A DNA stretch of 64,000 nt from Oceanipulchritudo coccoides (GCF_010500615.1 NZ_JAAGNX010000001.1:434001-498000); one strand, 5' to 3'; counted from the first letter of the stretch, positions 39,177 to 49,396 are shown. Notes: generated by a model from the letters alone, not told the origin. Numbers and translations: made by a program.

Positions 39177-40457
39177 ATGAAATCTAAAGTTGTATGTGTC
39201 ATTATGGGCGGTGGTCGCGGCACCCGTCTACACCCTCTCACCTCTGAACGCTGCAAGCCGGCTGTGCCCCTTGCCGGCAAGTACCGGTTGGTAGATATCC
39301 CGATCAGCAATTGCCTGAATTCCGGCCTGAACCAGATTTTTGTGCTGACACAGTTCAACACGGCATCCTTGCACCGGCATATCCAGGAATCCTATAAATT
39401 TGACCCGTTCGGGGGTGGCTTTGTGGATATTCTCTCGGCTGAGCAGACCCAGAAAGGCGATACTTGGTATCAAGGAACTGCAGATGCGGTTCGCCAGAAC
39501 CTGCACCATCTCGATGTCGCAGATGACGACCTGGTCTTGATCCTTTCCGGAGACCAACTTTACCAGATGGATTTTGACGCGCTCATTGAGCAGCATCGGC
39601 GCTCTGAAGCGGCTGTCACGATTGCCGCCAAAGCCATGCGGACGACGGAGGTTCTTGGACTGGGGCTGATGCGCGTGCAGGACGACCTTTCCATCCAGGA
39701 ATTTGTCGAAAAGCCGACGGATCCGAAAGTCATTGAAAGTCTTGCCCTCAGCGATGCCGTGACGGGCCAGTTGGCTGGTGAAAAGGGCGAGAAGTACGTT
39801 CTGGCAAACATGGGAATCTACTGCTTTGACATGCGCGTCCTCCGGGAAAGCCTGGACAATTCCTACACGGACTTTGGCAAGGAAGTCATTCCCCATTTGT
39901 TGGGGAAGGTAAACCTGATGGGCTTTGTCTTTGAGGGATATTGGGAAGATATCGGGACGGTGCATTCCTTTTTTGAGGCCAATCTCAGCCTCACTAACCA
40001 CGTGCCTCCCTTCAATTTCTTCGACAAGAACAAAGGAGTCTACACGCGTGCGCGGTTCCTCCCGGCCTCCAAGATCAATGGCTTGGATATGAAGCAGGGA
40101 ATTCTGGCTGGCGGATGCATCATCAGCAATTGCAGCTTCGACCGGGTAGTCGTCGGCGTGCGCTCAGTCGTCAACAAGGGCACAACCTTCCGCAACGTTG
40201 TCATGATGGGGGCCGATGAGTTTGAGGATGATGAAGACCGCAAGGCGAACATTGACCTGCAGCGGCCAAACGTTGGCGTGGGTGAGAATTGCCACATTGA
40301 AAATGCCATTATCGACAAGGGGGCCCGCATTGGAAACAACGTCAGGCTAAGTCCCGAAGGGAAGCCTGACATGTTTGAAAAAGGGGATGTGATTGTCCGT
40401 GATGGCGTGCTTCTGGTTGTCAAGAATGGTGTGGTTCCCGACGGAACGGTTATCTAG
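39177..40457 (+). CDS. glgC: Glucose-1-phosphate adenylyltransferase
   Basis: Makes ADP-glucose for glycogen. The 426-residue protein has the N-terminal nucleotidyltransferase motif GGGRGTRLHPLTSERCKPAVPLAGKYRLVDIPISN, AQQ-like loop residues in AEQTQKGDTWYQGTADAVRQN, the catalytic Asp region ILSGDQLYQMDF, EKPTDP, FEGYWEDIGT, and a C-terminal left-handed beta-helix (hexapeptide) domain with GVGENCHIENAIIDKGARIGNNV. No other glycogen genes are next to it. Confidence 0.94.
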   Translation: MKSKVVCVIMGGGRGTRLHPLTSERCKPAVPLAGKYRLVDIPISNCLNSGLNQIFVLTQFNTASLHRHIQESYKFDPFGGGFVDILSAEQTQKGDTWYQGTADAVRQNLHHLDVADDDLVLILSGDQLYQMDFDALIEQHRRSEAAVTIAAKAMRTTEVLGLGLMRVQDDLSIQEFVEKPTDPKVIESLALSDAVTGQLAGEKGEKYVLANMGIYCFDMRVLRESLDNSYTDFGKEVIPHLLGKVNLMGFVFEGYWEDIGTVHSFFEANLSLTNHVPPFNFFDKNKGVYTRARFLPASKINGLDMKQGILAGGCIISNCSFDRVVVGVRSVVNKGTTFRNVVMMGADEFEDDEDRKANIDLQRPNVGVGENCHIENAIIDKGARIGNNVRLSPEGKPDMFEKGDVIVRDGVLLVVKNGVVPDGTVI

Positions 40458-40474
40458 TTGATCCACTCGGGCTG

Positions 40475-41530
40475 ATGGCAGCCGTGATGAGGAAGATTAT
40501 CCACATCGACATGGACTGCTTTTACGCGGCCATTGAGTGCCGTGACGACCCGGCTGTGGCGGATAAGCCGGTCGGAGTTGGCGGGCGATCGAATCGCGGT
40601 GTCCTGACAACCTGCAATTATGTCGCCCGGAAGTTTGGTTGTCGTTCAGCGATGCCCGTCTTCAAGGCTCTGGAGCTTTGCCCGCACTTGGTCATTAAAC
40701 CAGTCCGATTTGATGTTTACCGGCGTGAGTCACGCAAAATCCGGGCAATATTTGCGCGTTACACTGACCTGATCGAGCCGCTTTCACTTGATGAGGCCTA
40801 TCTGGATGTCAGCCACCGGAAGGGCTACGCCTATGATCTGGCCCGGACAATCCGGGAGGAGATTTTCAGGGAAACAAGACTCACCGCCAGCGCGGGAATT
40901 GCGCCCAACAAAATGCTGGCCAAGATCGCCAGCGACTGGCGCAAGCCCAACGGGCAGTTTGCTGTGTTGCCTGAGCAGGTGGAGGCCTTCATGCAAGATC
41001 TTCCGGTGCGCCGGATTCCCGGTGTTGGACCACGCGCGGAGGAGCTATTCCATCAGAAGGGGATTGATACGTGCGGACAGCTACAGGAAATCGCCATCAA
41101 TGAGTTGGAAAAGTGGCTGGGACCCAGTCGGGCCGCCGAGCTATATGGGCGCTGCCGGGGGCAGGACAACCGCCCAGTGGAGCCGCATCGGGATAGAAAG
41201 AGCACCAGTGTTGAGCGGACTTATTCGCAGGATATTCCAACGCTGGATGGCTGTTTTCAGCAACTTCCCGTCCTTTTAGAGGAACTTGAGGGGGATCTCA
41301 CGCGGCAGAAGTCACCTCGCCCCTTCAACAAGATTTTTGTAAAGTTGAAGTTCTCAAATTTCCAACAAACCACTCGCGAACGGGCTGGCATATCTCTCGA
41401 TTCGGAGGCCTTTCAGGAGTTGATGGAAGAGGCCTTTGAAAGGAGCCCGCATGCCGTCCGGCTGATTGGGGTCGGGGTTCGTTTTCCCGAGCCGGATGAT
41501 GGCAGCCAGCTGGAGCTCTCCTTCACCTGA
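40475..41530 (+). CDS. dinB: DNA polymerase IV (Y-family)
   Basis: Error-prone translesion polymerase. The 351-residue protein has the Y-family motifs HIDMDCFYAAIE (D12 and D14), SLDEAYLDVS with D106 and E107, SAGIAPNKMLAKIASDWRKPNG, and helix-hairpin-helix VRRIPGVGPRAEELFHQKGI. The little-finger domain is present. The C-terminal QLELSF ending resembles a beta-clamp-binding motif (QLxLF-type). Starts at 40475 or 40487 are both possible. Its end overlaps the converging gene by 8 bases. No LexA box was identified upstream, and the gene is only 17 bases after glgC. Confidence 0.94.
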   Translation: MAAVMRKIIHIDMDCFYAAIECRDDPAVADKPVGVGGRSNRGVLTTCNYVARKFGCRSAMPVFKALELCPHLVIKPVRFDVYRRESRKIRAIFARYTDLIEPLSLDEAYLDVSHRKGYAYDLARTIREEIFRETRLTASAGIAPNKMLAKIASDWRKPNGQFAVLPEQVEAFMQDLPVRRIPGVGPRAEELFHQKGIDTCGQLQEIAINELEKWLGPSRAAELYGRCRGQDNRPVEPHRDRKSTSVERTYSQDIPTLDGCFQQLPVLLEELEGDLTRQKSPRPFNKIFVKLKFSNFQQTTRERAGISLDSEAFQELMEEAFERSPHAVRLIGVGVRFPEPDDGSQLELSFT

Positions 41531-43721
41531 ATTCAGCAACCACCGAATCCGGGTTGGTCCACTCGAAGCGGATTATCTCAAATCCGGGGTTCCCAGCTTC
41601 CGGCTGGACTTCCAGTAGCCAGAGTCGAGCTGTTTTCAGGATACTTTTTTGCTCCTGCCTTGCACGGATAGCAAGGTGCAGGATCCAGGCGGATCCGCGT
41701 GGGCTTGGGGGCGGTGCCTTCCTCAGCCATGCCCGTAGGGCCAAAAGGGATGGGAAAATGGAGTTATTTCCCTCCATTTGAAGAAGCTCCACCAGTCTGC
41801 CACGGTTGAAGAACTCGGAAATGGATCCATAGGGATTCTTCTTGATATCGATGACCAGTTTGTCAGCCGCTTCCTCAAGGGTCGCCTCTTCCAGCACAAT
41901 TTGGTCACCCTCCCAATTCGGATTCGGGGTTGCAAAGGCCGGATAGGCAAGAGCGCCTCGCACAGCGCTTGCCGTCCCCTCCAAGGCAATCGAATGCGAC
42001 CAGGATTTTGAGCCTAATTGATTGATATGGAAGGTGTTGTGGTACTTTTGGACGGTCCCGTCAACCAGCGCTAATTCAACGAGATCTTCCCTGGAGTCTG
42101 GCCCGTCTATCCAAAAACGATCCAGCACGGCATTTATTTCTGATGCTCCCGGGCTCCCCAGCAGGTACCCGTTTGGCCATTGCGGCAAATCTGAGGCCTC
42201 CAGCAGGGTTCCCGGTTCCTCAACTGGCCAGGAGAAGAGTGCCTGGGCATCGGGTGGATCAGAAGCGACAGAAGGCGCTGGTAAGTCCCCGACAAGGGGC
42301 ATTACCTCGTAATTAAACCACTCGTGCCCCATGAGCCCGTTTCCATTGCCGAGCGGATATTCCTGATCAAGTTGAATCCGCCGCCGCCGTGGGTCCAGAA
42401 GGGTCAAGGTTTCGGCTCTTAAAGCGGCTTCGACTTTGAGGTGGGTGTTTTCCGGTTGGAACGAGAGGCTTCCCTCCTCAAGGAAGAACGGGCGCTCGCC
42501 TGAATCGGCCCGGTCAAATTCCAGCACGGGCCAATCTGCTGACATGGCTTCCAGACGGAACCAACCTTCTCCGGCAAGGGCCGCTTCGGGACTGGTGTCG
42601 CTGTTCGTTGACATGCAAGCGGCATGAACGCCTCCCTCCGATGGTTTGAATTCAATCCTGACCCGGTCTCCGGGCCCGATGAGGAATCCGGGGTGGAGTG
42701 TTCTGGCCAATCCTTCCGGTTGCCATGACGGATCGGGCTCAAAGAAAGGATGGTGTTCACCTGGTTGAAGGGAATTGGGCAATTCAATCCATGCGGAGAG
42801 CCCATCCTTACCTGAGGCGGAGTTCCTTGCCTCATCCAGGCTTATCCATCCGGAGGAAAATCCGTTTGACTGATTTATCAGGCGTACCACTGGCAGGTTA
42901 AAAAAGAGCACTTGAAAAACGGCCCTGTCGCCGGTGCCGCCATGAAATTGCAGGGGCCGGTTGTAGGGATTCCAGAGCTCACCTTCGACATAGAAACGGA
43001 GACGGACGGTTTTCTCCCGATTCCTGAGCGGACCGCTGGCAAAGATGCCGAATTTGAGGGACATCCGTTTGACAACTGGAACAAAGGCGGGACTGGCTTC
43101 CGGAAGGAACGGGATTGGATCTGAGGCGGGAATCCACGGTCCAGCGATCCAGTTACCGTGTGTTTTCTGGTCCAGGAAACCGTGGAGGGACTGATCCGCG
43201 GAGTAGGGAGTCAGTTCCCATGATGGAAGAGGCCAGGATTTCGGCGGTTTTGAATCTCCAGAGACAAGGGAGCAATCCTCAGCGGCCCATGCCAGGGACA
43301 ACGCGACCGGGGAATCTGCTTCGGAGAGCTTCATCCATCCTGCGACCAAGTGCCTTGAGGGATTGGAGCCGGCCTGAAATCTCACTGTGGGTTCGCCAGC
43401 CCCAACGGGGCTGTGAAGGGGGAGGATATTTTTTGGATTGTTGAGAATCCTGACTGCTTCAAAGACCTCCTCCGGGCCCGATTTGTGACCGAGCAAGGCG
43501 CTGGCCACTGGAGCTTCGAGCAGGTCCCTTTCAAGCTTTGGAACAAGGCTATTGGCATTCAGCCGGAGAGTCAGGGCCGCACGATCATGCAAGGCGCGGA
43601 TTTGTCCTAGCTCTGAAAAGCGGATCTCCTCTTTCAACTGGAAAGTTGCAATGACAAGAATGCTGGCAGCGAACAGAAGGGCTTGGGGCAATATGAACCC
43701 AGACTGGCTTAGGCGTCGCAT
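41523..43721 (-). CDS. Large prepilin-like surface protein (Verru_Chthon cassette protein A-like)
   Basis: A 732-residue protein with a type-IV-prepilin-like N-terminus: a short basic head, then SGFILPQALLFAASILVIATF, in which Gly-Phe marks the usual prepilin peptidase site. Position +5 is Gln rather than the usual Glu. The rest is a large extracytoplasmic domain rich in Trp, Pro and acidic residues. The segment GELWNPYNRPLQFHG and the overall length resemble the Verru_Chthon cassette protein A family known from Verrucomicrobia. Those usually come with smaller prepilin-like partners (cassettes B, C, D), and none is adjacent here. A PilX/PilY-like minor pilin is the alternative reading. Function unknown. 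Confidence 0.6.
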   Translation of the reverse strand: MRRLSQSGFILPQALLFAASILVIATFQLKEEIRFSELGQIRALHDRAALTLRLNANSLVPKLERDLLEAPVASALLGHKSGPEEVFEAVRILNNPKNILPLHSPVGAGEPTVRFQAGSNPSRHLVAGWMKLSEADSPVALSLAWAAEDCSLVSGDSKPPKSWPLPSWELTPYSADQSLHGFLDQKTHGNWIAGPWIPASDPIPFLPEASPAFVPVVKRMSLKFGIFASGPLRNREKTVRLRFYVEGELWNPYNRPLQFHGGTGDRAVFQVLFFNLPVVRLINQSNGFSSGWISLDEARNSASGKDGLSAWIELPNSLQPGEHHPFFEPDPSWQPEGLARTLHPGFLIGPGDRVRIEFKPSEGGVHAACMSTNSDTSPEAALAGEGWFRLEAMSADWPVLEFDRADSGERPFFLEEGSLSFQPENTHLKVEAALRAETLTLLDPRRRRIQLDQEYPLGNGNGLMGHEWFNYEVMPLVGDLPAPSVASDPPDAQALFSWPVEEPGTLLEASDLPQWPNGYLLGSPGASEINAVLDRFWIDGPDSREDLVELALVDGTVQKYHNTFHINQLGSKSWSHSIALEGTASAVRGALAYPAFATPNPNWEGDQIVLEEATLEEAADKLVIDIKKNPYGSISEFFNRGRLVELLQMEGNNSIFPSLLALRAWLRKAPPPSPRGSAWILHLAIRARQEQKSILKTARLWLLEVQPEAGNPGFEIIRFEWTNPDSVVAEFR

Positions 43722-43770
43722 GACACGGCAAAGCTTCCGCTGGCAACAGCGGTGGGATCAAGCCCTGCGT

Positions 43771-46335
43771 CTAGTCATTTTTAGGGCCTATGGTAAACCG
43801 CAGGCGCTTCTCCGGCACAAGGTGTTCCCCGGCAAAATCGGTCAAATGCCTCAGGGTCAACGCATCCAGGCGCTGCTCGTAGTTTTTCCAATCCATGATT
43901 GGCTTGCGATACAGGGCGTTGAGGGCGGCCCGCGCAGCCCGGGTTGCCGGACTTTGCAGGGAAAACCGGTTATGGACCTTCAGGCGGGTTCGTGCATCCG
44001 CCAGTTCCTTCTCGGTGAGATTACCGCTGCGGATGCGCTCAAGCTCGATGTCAAAACAATTGAAGACCGCCTGTGTCGAGGAGGGATGCGTTCCGGCATA
44101 GAGATAGAAAGATCCGTAGTCGTAGCCCAGCAAGCGTGAGGCACCCACGTAATAGGCAAGGGATTGATCTTCCCGGACAGAGCGGAAAAGCGGTCCCGAC
44201 ATGTCTGAGAGCAGCTCGTCGAGCACCTCCCCGATAATTTCCGTTTCTGGTTGGAATCCGACATCGGGAAATGCGTCGAAGACAACGGCTTGTTCCCGCG
44301 GAAAAATTTCCGAAAGCTCGCCAGTCCGGGCGGGTTCCTTGAAGGGTAGGCTACGGACTTCAAAGGGCTGGTCTGGGAGCTTAGCCAGAAATTCCTCGGC
44401 CATTGGAAGGAGCGTCCCAGCGTCGAAGTTGCCGGTCAGGACAAGGACGGCATTCTTGGCCACAATCAGACGTTCATAGAGCTCTTTTAAAGAGGACTCG
44501 TCCAGGTTGGCGACAGAGTCGAGGTTTCCGCAGGGATCAGAAGCAAATGGATGTGTTCCGAAAAATTCCCGGCGCATGGCGTTCCTGCCCCGGTCAAGAA
44601 TTTCATCATCCGACATGCGGATGTGGGCAAGCTGTGCCTCCCTTTCGCGCTTTATCGTTGCGGCCTTGAATGCCGGTTTGAGCACGGCGTCGGACAACGC
44701 CTGAAAGCCCTGCCCGGCAAATTCTGGAATCACCTCCACAGCGAGGGCAAAAGTATTGTTCCCTGAGGAATCGGTAAGAAAGCCTCCGTTTGATTCCAGT
44801 TCAATGGCGACCTCACGGGCTGAGCGCTCCCCGGTATCGCGGGCCATCACCGTGGTGAGCAGCGAAGTGGCGCCCTGTTGGCCATCGTCTTCATAAAGCG
44901 GACCACCGAGGCCGGCAAAGCGCATGAAGGTGCGTGGCAGGCGGGGATCGCATTGCCATAGAATCCGCGCGCCATTTGGAAGGACTTTTTCCTTGAAGGG
45001 TTCAAGTTTTTTGGGCGCGCAGTCCGGACGAACCTGCGCCTCCGTTGAAGTCGGTAGAAGGCTTGTCAGGGACAGGTGGTCGTCGATGAAGGTTTTTTCC
45101 GCCAATTCCCCCAAGTCATCCGGCCCGAGGGCATGGATTTTCTGAAAGTAGCGCCGCGGGTAATGGACATCGCCGACGAGGGCGGTGACCAAACCGAGCC
45201 GCGAGGCAAGACCTGATGTGGTCTGGCGCGATTGGACCTCGCTGACCATGGCGAATCGCCGGGCCTTCTCGATTTCCTGCTCGGTGAATCCTGTTTTTGC
45301 GAGCTGCTCCATTTCGGAGCGGATGGCCTCCTCCACTTTTGCGGCCTTCTCCGGAGCACATTGATATTGCACATAAAACAAACCCGGGTTGCCGGGATTC
45401 CATGTGGAGGCGCCGATGCTGTGAACGAGATTCATCTCCTCCCGCAGCTTCTGGCGTAGGCGGCCGCTGTATCCGGAACCGATAATGGAGGCCAGGATGT
45501 CCAATGTCGGTGCATCCGGATGACGCATTGAAGGGATCTTATAGGCAACCAGTCCCCGAGCGGTTTGATAGTCGCCACTCAGACGAGTTTCCCGCATCGC
45601 GAGCTGCTTGGGCTCACCCGGGACAAGGACAGGTTTCAGCGTTCCGCGGGAGACGCTTCCGAAAGTCTTTTCAATGGCTTTCAGAAGACTGCTCCGCTTG
45701 AAATCCCCGACAATCGAGAGGACCATGTTATTGGGCTGGTACCGATCGCGATAGTAAGACTCGAGGATTGTCCGGTCGACTTTCTCAAACAGTGGTCGCA
45801 ACCCGATCACGGGGTAGCGAAAGGGATGTTCGCGGAAAGTGGTCGAGAACATGGCTCGAGCGACAATGCGGTCCGGGTCATCAAGGGTCATGTCAATCTC
45901 CCTGAGGATCACCTCCTTCTCCTTCTGGACCTCCGGATGCGGCAGCGTCGAGTGGAGCGTCATGTCGCAGAGCAGGTCGAGGGTCTCGTCCAGAGCCTCG
46001 GCAGGTCCATCAATGTAATAGACGGTCCGGTCAAAGGCTGTGTAGGCATTGATCTGCCCGCCGAATTCCTGCACAGCGCTGGCAATCTCCCCGGGACCCC
46101 GGCGCTCTGTCCCCTTGAAGAGCATGTGCTCAAGGAAGTGGGACAGTCCGGAACCAAGGTGTTCCCCTTCGTGAATGCTGCCCGTCTTGATCCACGCTTG
46201 CACGCTGATCAGCGGGTGGGAGGGGTTTTGCTGGAAAATGACCGACAGCCCGTTTTCGAGAATAATGAACTCGGGGTGATCCTGAAAGAGGGTTTCGAGA
46301 GACTTGGGAAGCTCAGAGGCGTCGGAGGGGTTCAT
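43771..46335 (-). CDS. M16 family zinc metallopeptidase, two-domain form
   Basis: Pitrilysin/insulinase-type protease of 854 residues with two M16 halves in one chain. The zinc motif HxxEH is H66-FL-E69-H70 in SHFLEHMLFKG, with the downstream Glu near 145 (KEKEVILREI). The second half (from about 440) lacks the zinc motif, as expected for the inactive lobe. No signal peptide is seen at the chosen ATG (46333-46335), so it is probably cytoplasmic, although some relatives are periplasmic. Likely role: degradation of short peptides. It follows the Minf_1886 gene with a 1-base gap and precedes the prepilin-like gene. Confidence 0.88.
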   Translation of the reverse strand: MNPSDASELPKSLETLFQDHPEFIILENGLSVIFQQNPSHPLISVQAWIKTGSIHEGEHLGSGLSHFLEHMLFKGTERRGPGEIASAVQEFGGQINAYTAFDRTVYYIDGPAEALDETLDLLCDMTLHSTLPHPEVQKEKEVILREIDMTLDDPDRIVARAMFSTTFREHPFRYPVIGLRPLFEKVDRTILESYYRDRYQPNNMVLSIVGDFKRSSLLKAIEKTFGSVSRGTLKPVLVPGEPKQLAMRETRLSGDYQTARGLVAYKIPSMRHPDAPTLDILASIIGSGYSGRLRQKLREEMNLVHSIGASTWNPGNPGLFYVQYQCAPEKAAKVEEAIRSEMEQLAKTGFTEQEIEKARRFAMVSEVQSRQTTSGLASRLGLVTALVGDVHYPRRYFQKIHALGPDDLGELAEKTFIDDHLSLTSLLPTSTEAQVRPDCAPKKLEPFKEKVLPNGARILWQCDPRLPRTFMRFAGLGGPLYEDDGQQGATSLLTTVMARDTGERSAREVAIELESNGGFLTDSSGNNTFALAVEVIPEFAGQGFQALSDAVLKPAFKAATIKREREAQLAHIRMSDDEILDRGRNAMRREFFGTHPFASDPCGNLDSVANLDESSLKELYERLIVAKNAVLVLTGNFDAGTLLPMAEEFLAKLPDQPFEVRSLPFKEPARTGELSEIFPREQAVVFDAFPDVGFQPETEIIGEVLDELLSDMSGPLFRSVREDQSLAYYVGASRLLGYDYGSFYLYAGTHPSSTQAVFNCFDIELERIRSGNLTEKELADARTRLKVHNRFSLQSPATRAARAALNALYRKPIMDWKNYEQRLDALTLRHLTDFAGEHLVPEKRLRFTIGPKND

Positions 46336-46336
46336 G

Positions 46337-46777
46337 TCACTTTTGGAGGGATGGCTTACTCATGGACGGCATATGGTCCTCCAGAAAAGCCTTGGAGGGC
46401 TGAAAAGGCTCAACAAAAGCGGTCTTGAAGTCGTACACGTGATTGAAGTCCTCCAGGCAGTCTGTCTCTGTTTTGCCGAAAATTCCAAACTCAACGAGAT
46501 TGAAAACAATTTGTCCGAAGTCTTCCGTGCGATGGATTCCCCAGTGCTCAAGGAGGGTCATGGCCATTGGGCCATATTGTTCGATGGCGTAATCTCGGAT
46601 ACCGTGGCAAAGCTCCTGACCGGTCACATGCCGATGCTGGGTTTCTTTTTCCTCCTCGCGGATGCGGGCCAGTGTAAAATCCAGTGCCTGCCGCATGAAG
46701 GTATACGCGCCCGATGCGTAGCGCGTGTCATCCTTCTGGATCAGCTGAATGATTTCATGAAAATTCTTGGAGAGCAT
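46337..46777 (-). CDS. Minf_1886 family conserved protein
   Basis: A 146-residue protein that I recognise as the Minf_1886 family, found mainly in Verrucomicrobia and Planctomycetes. Signatures are DDTRYASGAYTFMRQALDFTL near 15-35, HVTGQELCHGIRDYAIEQYGPMA near 45-68, and HWGIHRTEDFGQIVFNLVEFG near 75-95. Function unknown. The ATG at 46775-46777 fits the family start; an in-frame upstream codon adds 12 doubtful residues. It supports the taxonomic placement of the window and is probably cotranscribed with the M16 gene. Confidence 0.82.
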   Translation of the reverse strand: MLSKNFHEIIQLIQKDDTRYASGAYTFMRQALDFTLARIREEEKETQHRHVTGQELCHGIRDYAIEQYGPMAMTLLEHWGIHRTEDFGQIVFNLVEFGIFGKTETDCLEDFNHVYDFKTAFVEPFQPSKAFLEDHMPSMSKPSLQK

Positions 46778-46840
46778 TGAGAATAATGAATATCGGAACC
46801 AAAAAAGATGCAAACTGATCGTCCAATCCGCTATTTCAGT

Positions 46841-49396
46841 TCAAAACAACTCCAGTTGCGGAATATCCTTTTCAGGGGTTCCATCCTTGCGGGCCCGCAT
46901 GCGCTTGCGGAGGATGTTGTGGGAGGAATCATCGTCCTCCAGGCGGCTAAGGATGACCTTGGCGCGGTTGATGACAGTATCGGGCAGGCCCGCGAGCCGG
47001 GCGACCTGGATTCCGTAGCTGCGGTCGGCGGCCCCGCGCTGGACTTGGCGGACAAAAATGATCTGGTCGTTCCATTCCTTGACGGCGACGCAGTAGTTAC
47101 GGGTGCGCACAAGTTCTCCCTCGATCTGGGTCAGTTCGTGGTAATGGGTGGCAAAGAGCGTGCGTGGGCCCTGGGCGCCGTGGCCATGGAGATGCTCGAC
47201 AACGGCCCAGGCAATACTGAGGCCGTCATACGTGCTGGTGCCGCGTCCGATTTCGTCGAGAATGATCAGGCTTCGGTCGGTGGCGTTGTTGAGGATGTTG
47301 GCCGTCTCGTTCATCTCGACCATAAAGGTGGAATTGCCCTGTGAAAGCTCATCGCTGGCGCCTACGCGCGAAAAAATCCGGTCGACCAGCCCGATGCGGC
47401 ATTGGGCAGCAGGGACCCATGAACCGACCTGCGCCATCAGGGTGATCAGGGCGACCTGGCGGATGTAGGTACTCTTTCCGGCCATGTTTGGCCCGGTGAT
47501 AATGGAGATCTGTGCCTCGTCCGCACTGAGAAAGGTGTCGTTCGGAACAAAGTCGTGCTCGCCCGGAATCCCTTTTTGCCTCTGCTCGCGCATCATCTGC
47601 TCGACGACGGGATGGCGTCCACCCTCGATTTCGGTGGCGCTTGATTCATCAATTTCAGGACGGCTGTAGTTCCATTCGCGGGCGATCTGCGCCCAGCCGA
47701 CAAAGAGGTCGATTTCCGAGAGGCAGTGGGCGGTTTGCTCGAGGGAATCGGCATTTTCCAGGACAGCGGCCAAGATATCGGCAAAGAGCGATTCCTCCCG
47801 GGCAATGGCCTTTTCATCGGCATGGAGAATCTCGCGTTCCTTTTCCTTCAGGTCGGGCGTGTAGAAGCGCTCGGCGTTGGTGACGGTTTGCTTGCGGATA
47901 TAATCGTCCGGGACTAGCTCAAGATTGCTCTTCCGCACTTCGATGAAGTATCCGAAGGCATTGTTGAATTTGACCTTCAGGGACTTGATGCCCGTGCGCT
48001 TGATTTCGGCTGCTTCGAAATCGGCAATCCATTGGCGAGAGTTGCGGTTGAGGTCGCGGAGCCGGTCCAGCTCGGCATCGAACCCGTCCGCGATAAATCC
48101 GCCATCCTGAATCTGGTTGGGAAGGGAGTCATTGAGGGCGCTGTCGAGCAGCTCGAGCAGTTCGGGAAAGAGGTTCAGGTCAGCTGCGAGCTTGGTCAGT
48201 TCCGGGCTGTCAAATTGTTCGATGACTGCCTTGATGTGGGGCAGCTGGTGCAGGGTCTGCCGGATGGCACCCGGTTCGCGTGGGTTGCGCAGGCCATTTC
48301 GCAGGCGCCCGACGATGCGCGGCAGGTCCCGCACTCCACGCAGATATTCCTGCAACTCGGAAGCGAGTCCCGGAGCGCTCAGGAATTCGCCGACACAGCT
48401 TTGGCGGCGTTTGAGTTCAGCGATGTCCAGAGGCGGTTCCATGAGCACTTGCTCAAGCAGGCGTGCCCCGGGGGCTGTCGTTGTGGCATCCATGGCCTCG
48501 ATCAGGGAACCCTTGCGGGTGCCTTGGCTGGCGCGGAAAATCTCGAGGTTGCGCAGAGTGGAGGGATCCATCTGCAGCGTGTCGCTTGAACGATATTCAC
48601 GGATACGCCGGATGTTTTCGGGCTTTGAACAAAGGTTTTCGGCAGCATAGGCGAGCAAGGCACCAGCTGGGCCCAGCCCGGGATGATCGAGGGCAATCCC
48701 GAAGCCATCGAGGTTCATCACACCGAGGGTTTCCATGACCAAACGGGCTCCGTCGCGTGGATCAAATTGCCACGGCATCATGGTGGAATCAGTCCGCCCC
48801 TGCAGAAGCCGTTCAATTTCCTCGGACCATTCCGCGGTATCGTCCTCGGCGCGCCACTTTTCCAGTGCTTCCTCAGGGAGGATGATTTCCCGCGGATCCA
48901 GGGCGTGAAATACATTGATGAGCCCGTTGATGGCTGGACTGGCGGCAATCTGGAAATCGCCTGTTGTCAGGTCAAGCCATGCTGCAGAAAGGCCGCGCTT
49001 GGTCCAGTTACAGGCCAGGAGGTATTGGTTGCGTCCGGCATCGAGGTGCTGGTCCTCAAGGGTTGTCCCCGGTGTCAGTATTCGGCTCAGGGAACGTTTG
49101 ACGAGCTGCCCGGGTTTCGGGGTTTCCATTTGCTCGCAAATGGCCACCTTCATGCCCGCCTTGAGGGTTTTCTGGATGTAGCCGTCGGCGGCGTGGTAGG
49201 GGATTCCGGCCATTGGCTGGCCGTTGCGCTGGGTGAGTGTGATCCCGAGGACATCCGCCCCAACGCGGGCATCATCATCAAACATCTCATAAAAGTCGCC
49301 CAGACGAAAAAGGAGCAGCGTGTTTGGAGGAAGCTTGGACTTCACCTCAAGATACTGCTGCATCATCGGGGTCAACTTTTTGGCAGGACTCGTCAT
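46841..49396 (-). CDS. mutS: DNA mismatch repair protein MutS
   Basis: Mismatch-recognition ATPase, 851 residues, of the MutS1 type. It opens TPMMQQYLEVKSKLPPNTLLLFRLGDFYEMFDDDA, with the mismatch-contacting Phe-x-Glu in FYEMF, then the connector, lever and clamp domains. The ABC ATPase has Walker A GPNMAGKST around residue 635 and the Walker B region IILDEIGRGTSTYDGLSIAWAV. The C-terminal tail ends KDIPQLELF, a beta-clamp-like motif. A single gene is present; mutL is not in the window. The accessory ORF6N island begins 76 bases upstream. Confidence 0.97.
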   Translation of the reverse strand: MTSPAKKLTPMMQQYLEVKSKLPPNTLLLFRLGDFYEMFDDDARVGADVLGITLTQRNGQPMAGIPYHAADGYIQKTLKAGMKVAICEQMETPKPGQLVKRSLSRILTPGTTLEDQHLDAGRNQYLLACNWTKRGLSAAWLDLTTGDFQIAASPAINGLINVFHALDPREIILPEEALEKWRAEDDTAEWSEEIERLLQGRTDSTMMPWQFDPRDGARLVMETLGVMNLDGFGIALDHPGLGPAGALLAYAAENLCSKPENIRRIREYRSSDTLQMDPSTLRNLEIFRASQGTRKGSLIEAMDATTTAPGARLLEQVLMEPPLDIAELKRRQSCVGEFLSAPGLASELQEYLRGVRDLPRIVGRLRNGLRNPREPGAIRQTLHQLPHIKAVIEQFDSPELTKLAADLNLFPELLELLDSALNDSLPNQIQDGGFIADGFDAELDRLRDLNRNSRQWIADFEAAEIKRTGIKSLKVKFNNAFGYFIEVRKSNLELVPDDYIRKQTVTNAERFYTPDLKEKEREILHADEKAIAREESLFADILAAVLENADSLEQTAHCLSEIDLFVGWAQIAREWNYSRPEIDESSATEIEGGRHPVVEQMMREQRQKGIPGEHDFVPNDTFLSADEAQISIITGPNMAGKSTYIRQVALITLMAQVGSWVPAAQCRIGLVDRIFSRVGASDELSQGNSTFMVEMNETANILNNATDRSLIILDEIGRGTSTYDGLSIAWAVVEHLHGHGAQGPRTLFATHYHELTQIEGELVRTRNYCVAVKEWNDQIIFVRQVQRGAADRSYGIQVARLAGLPDTVINRAKVILSRLEDDDSSHNILRKRMRARKDGTPEKDIPQLELF

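Noticed and set aside
45565-46428. 287-codon open frame on the plus strand
   Set aside because: Antisense to the M16 protease; no family motif and no start signal.
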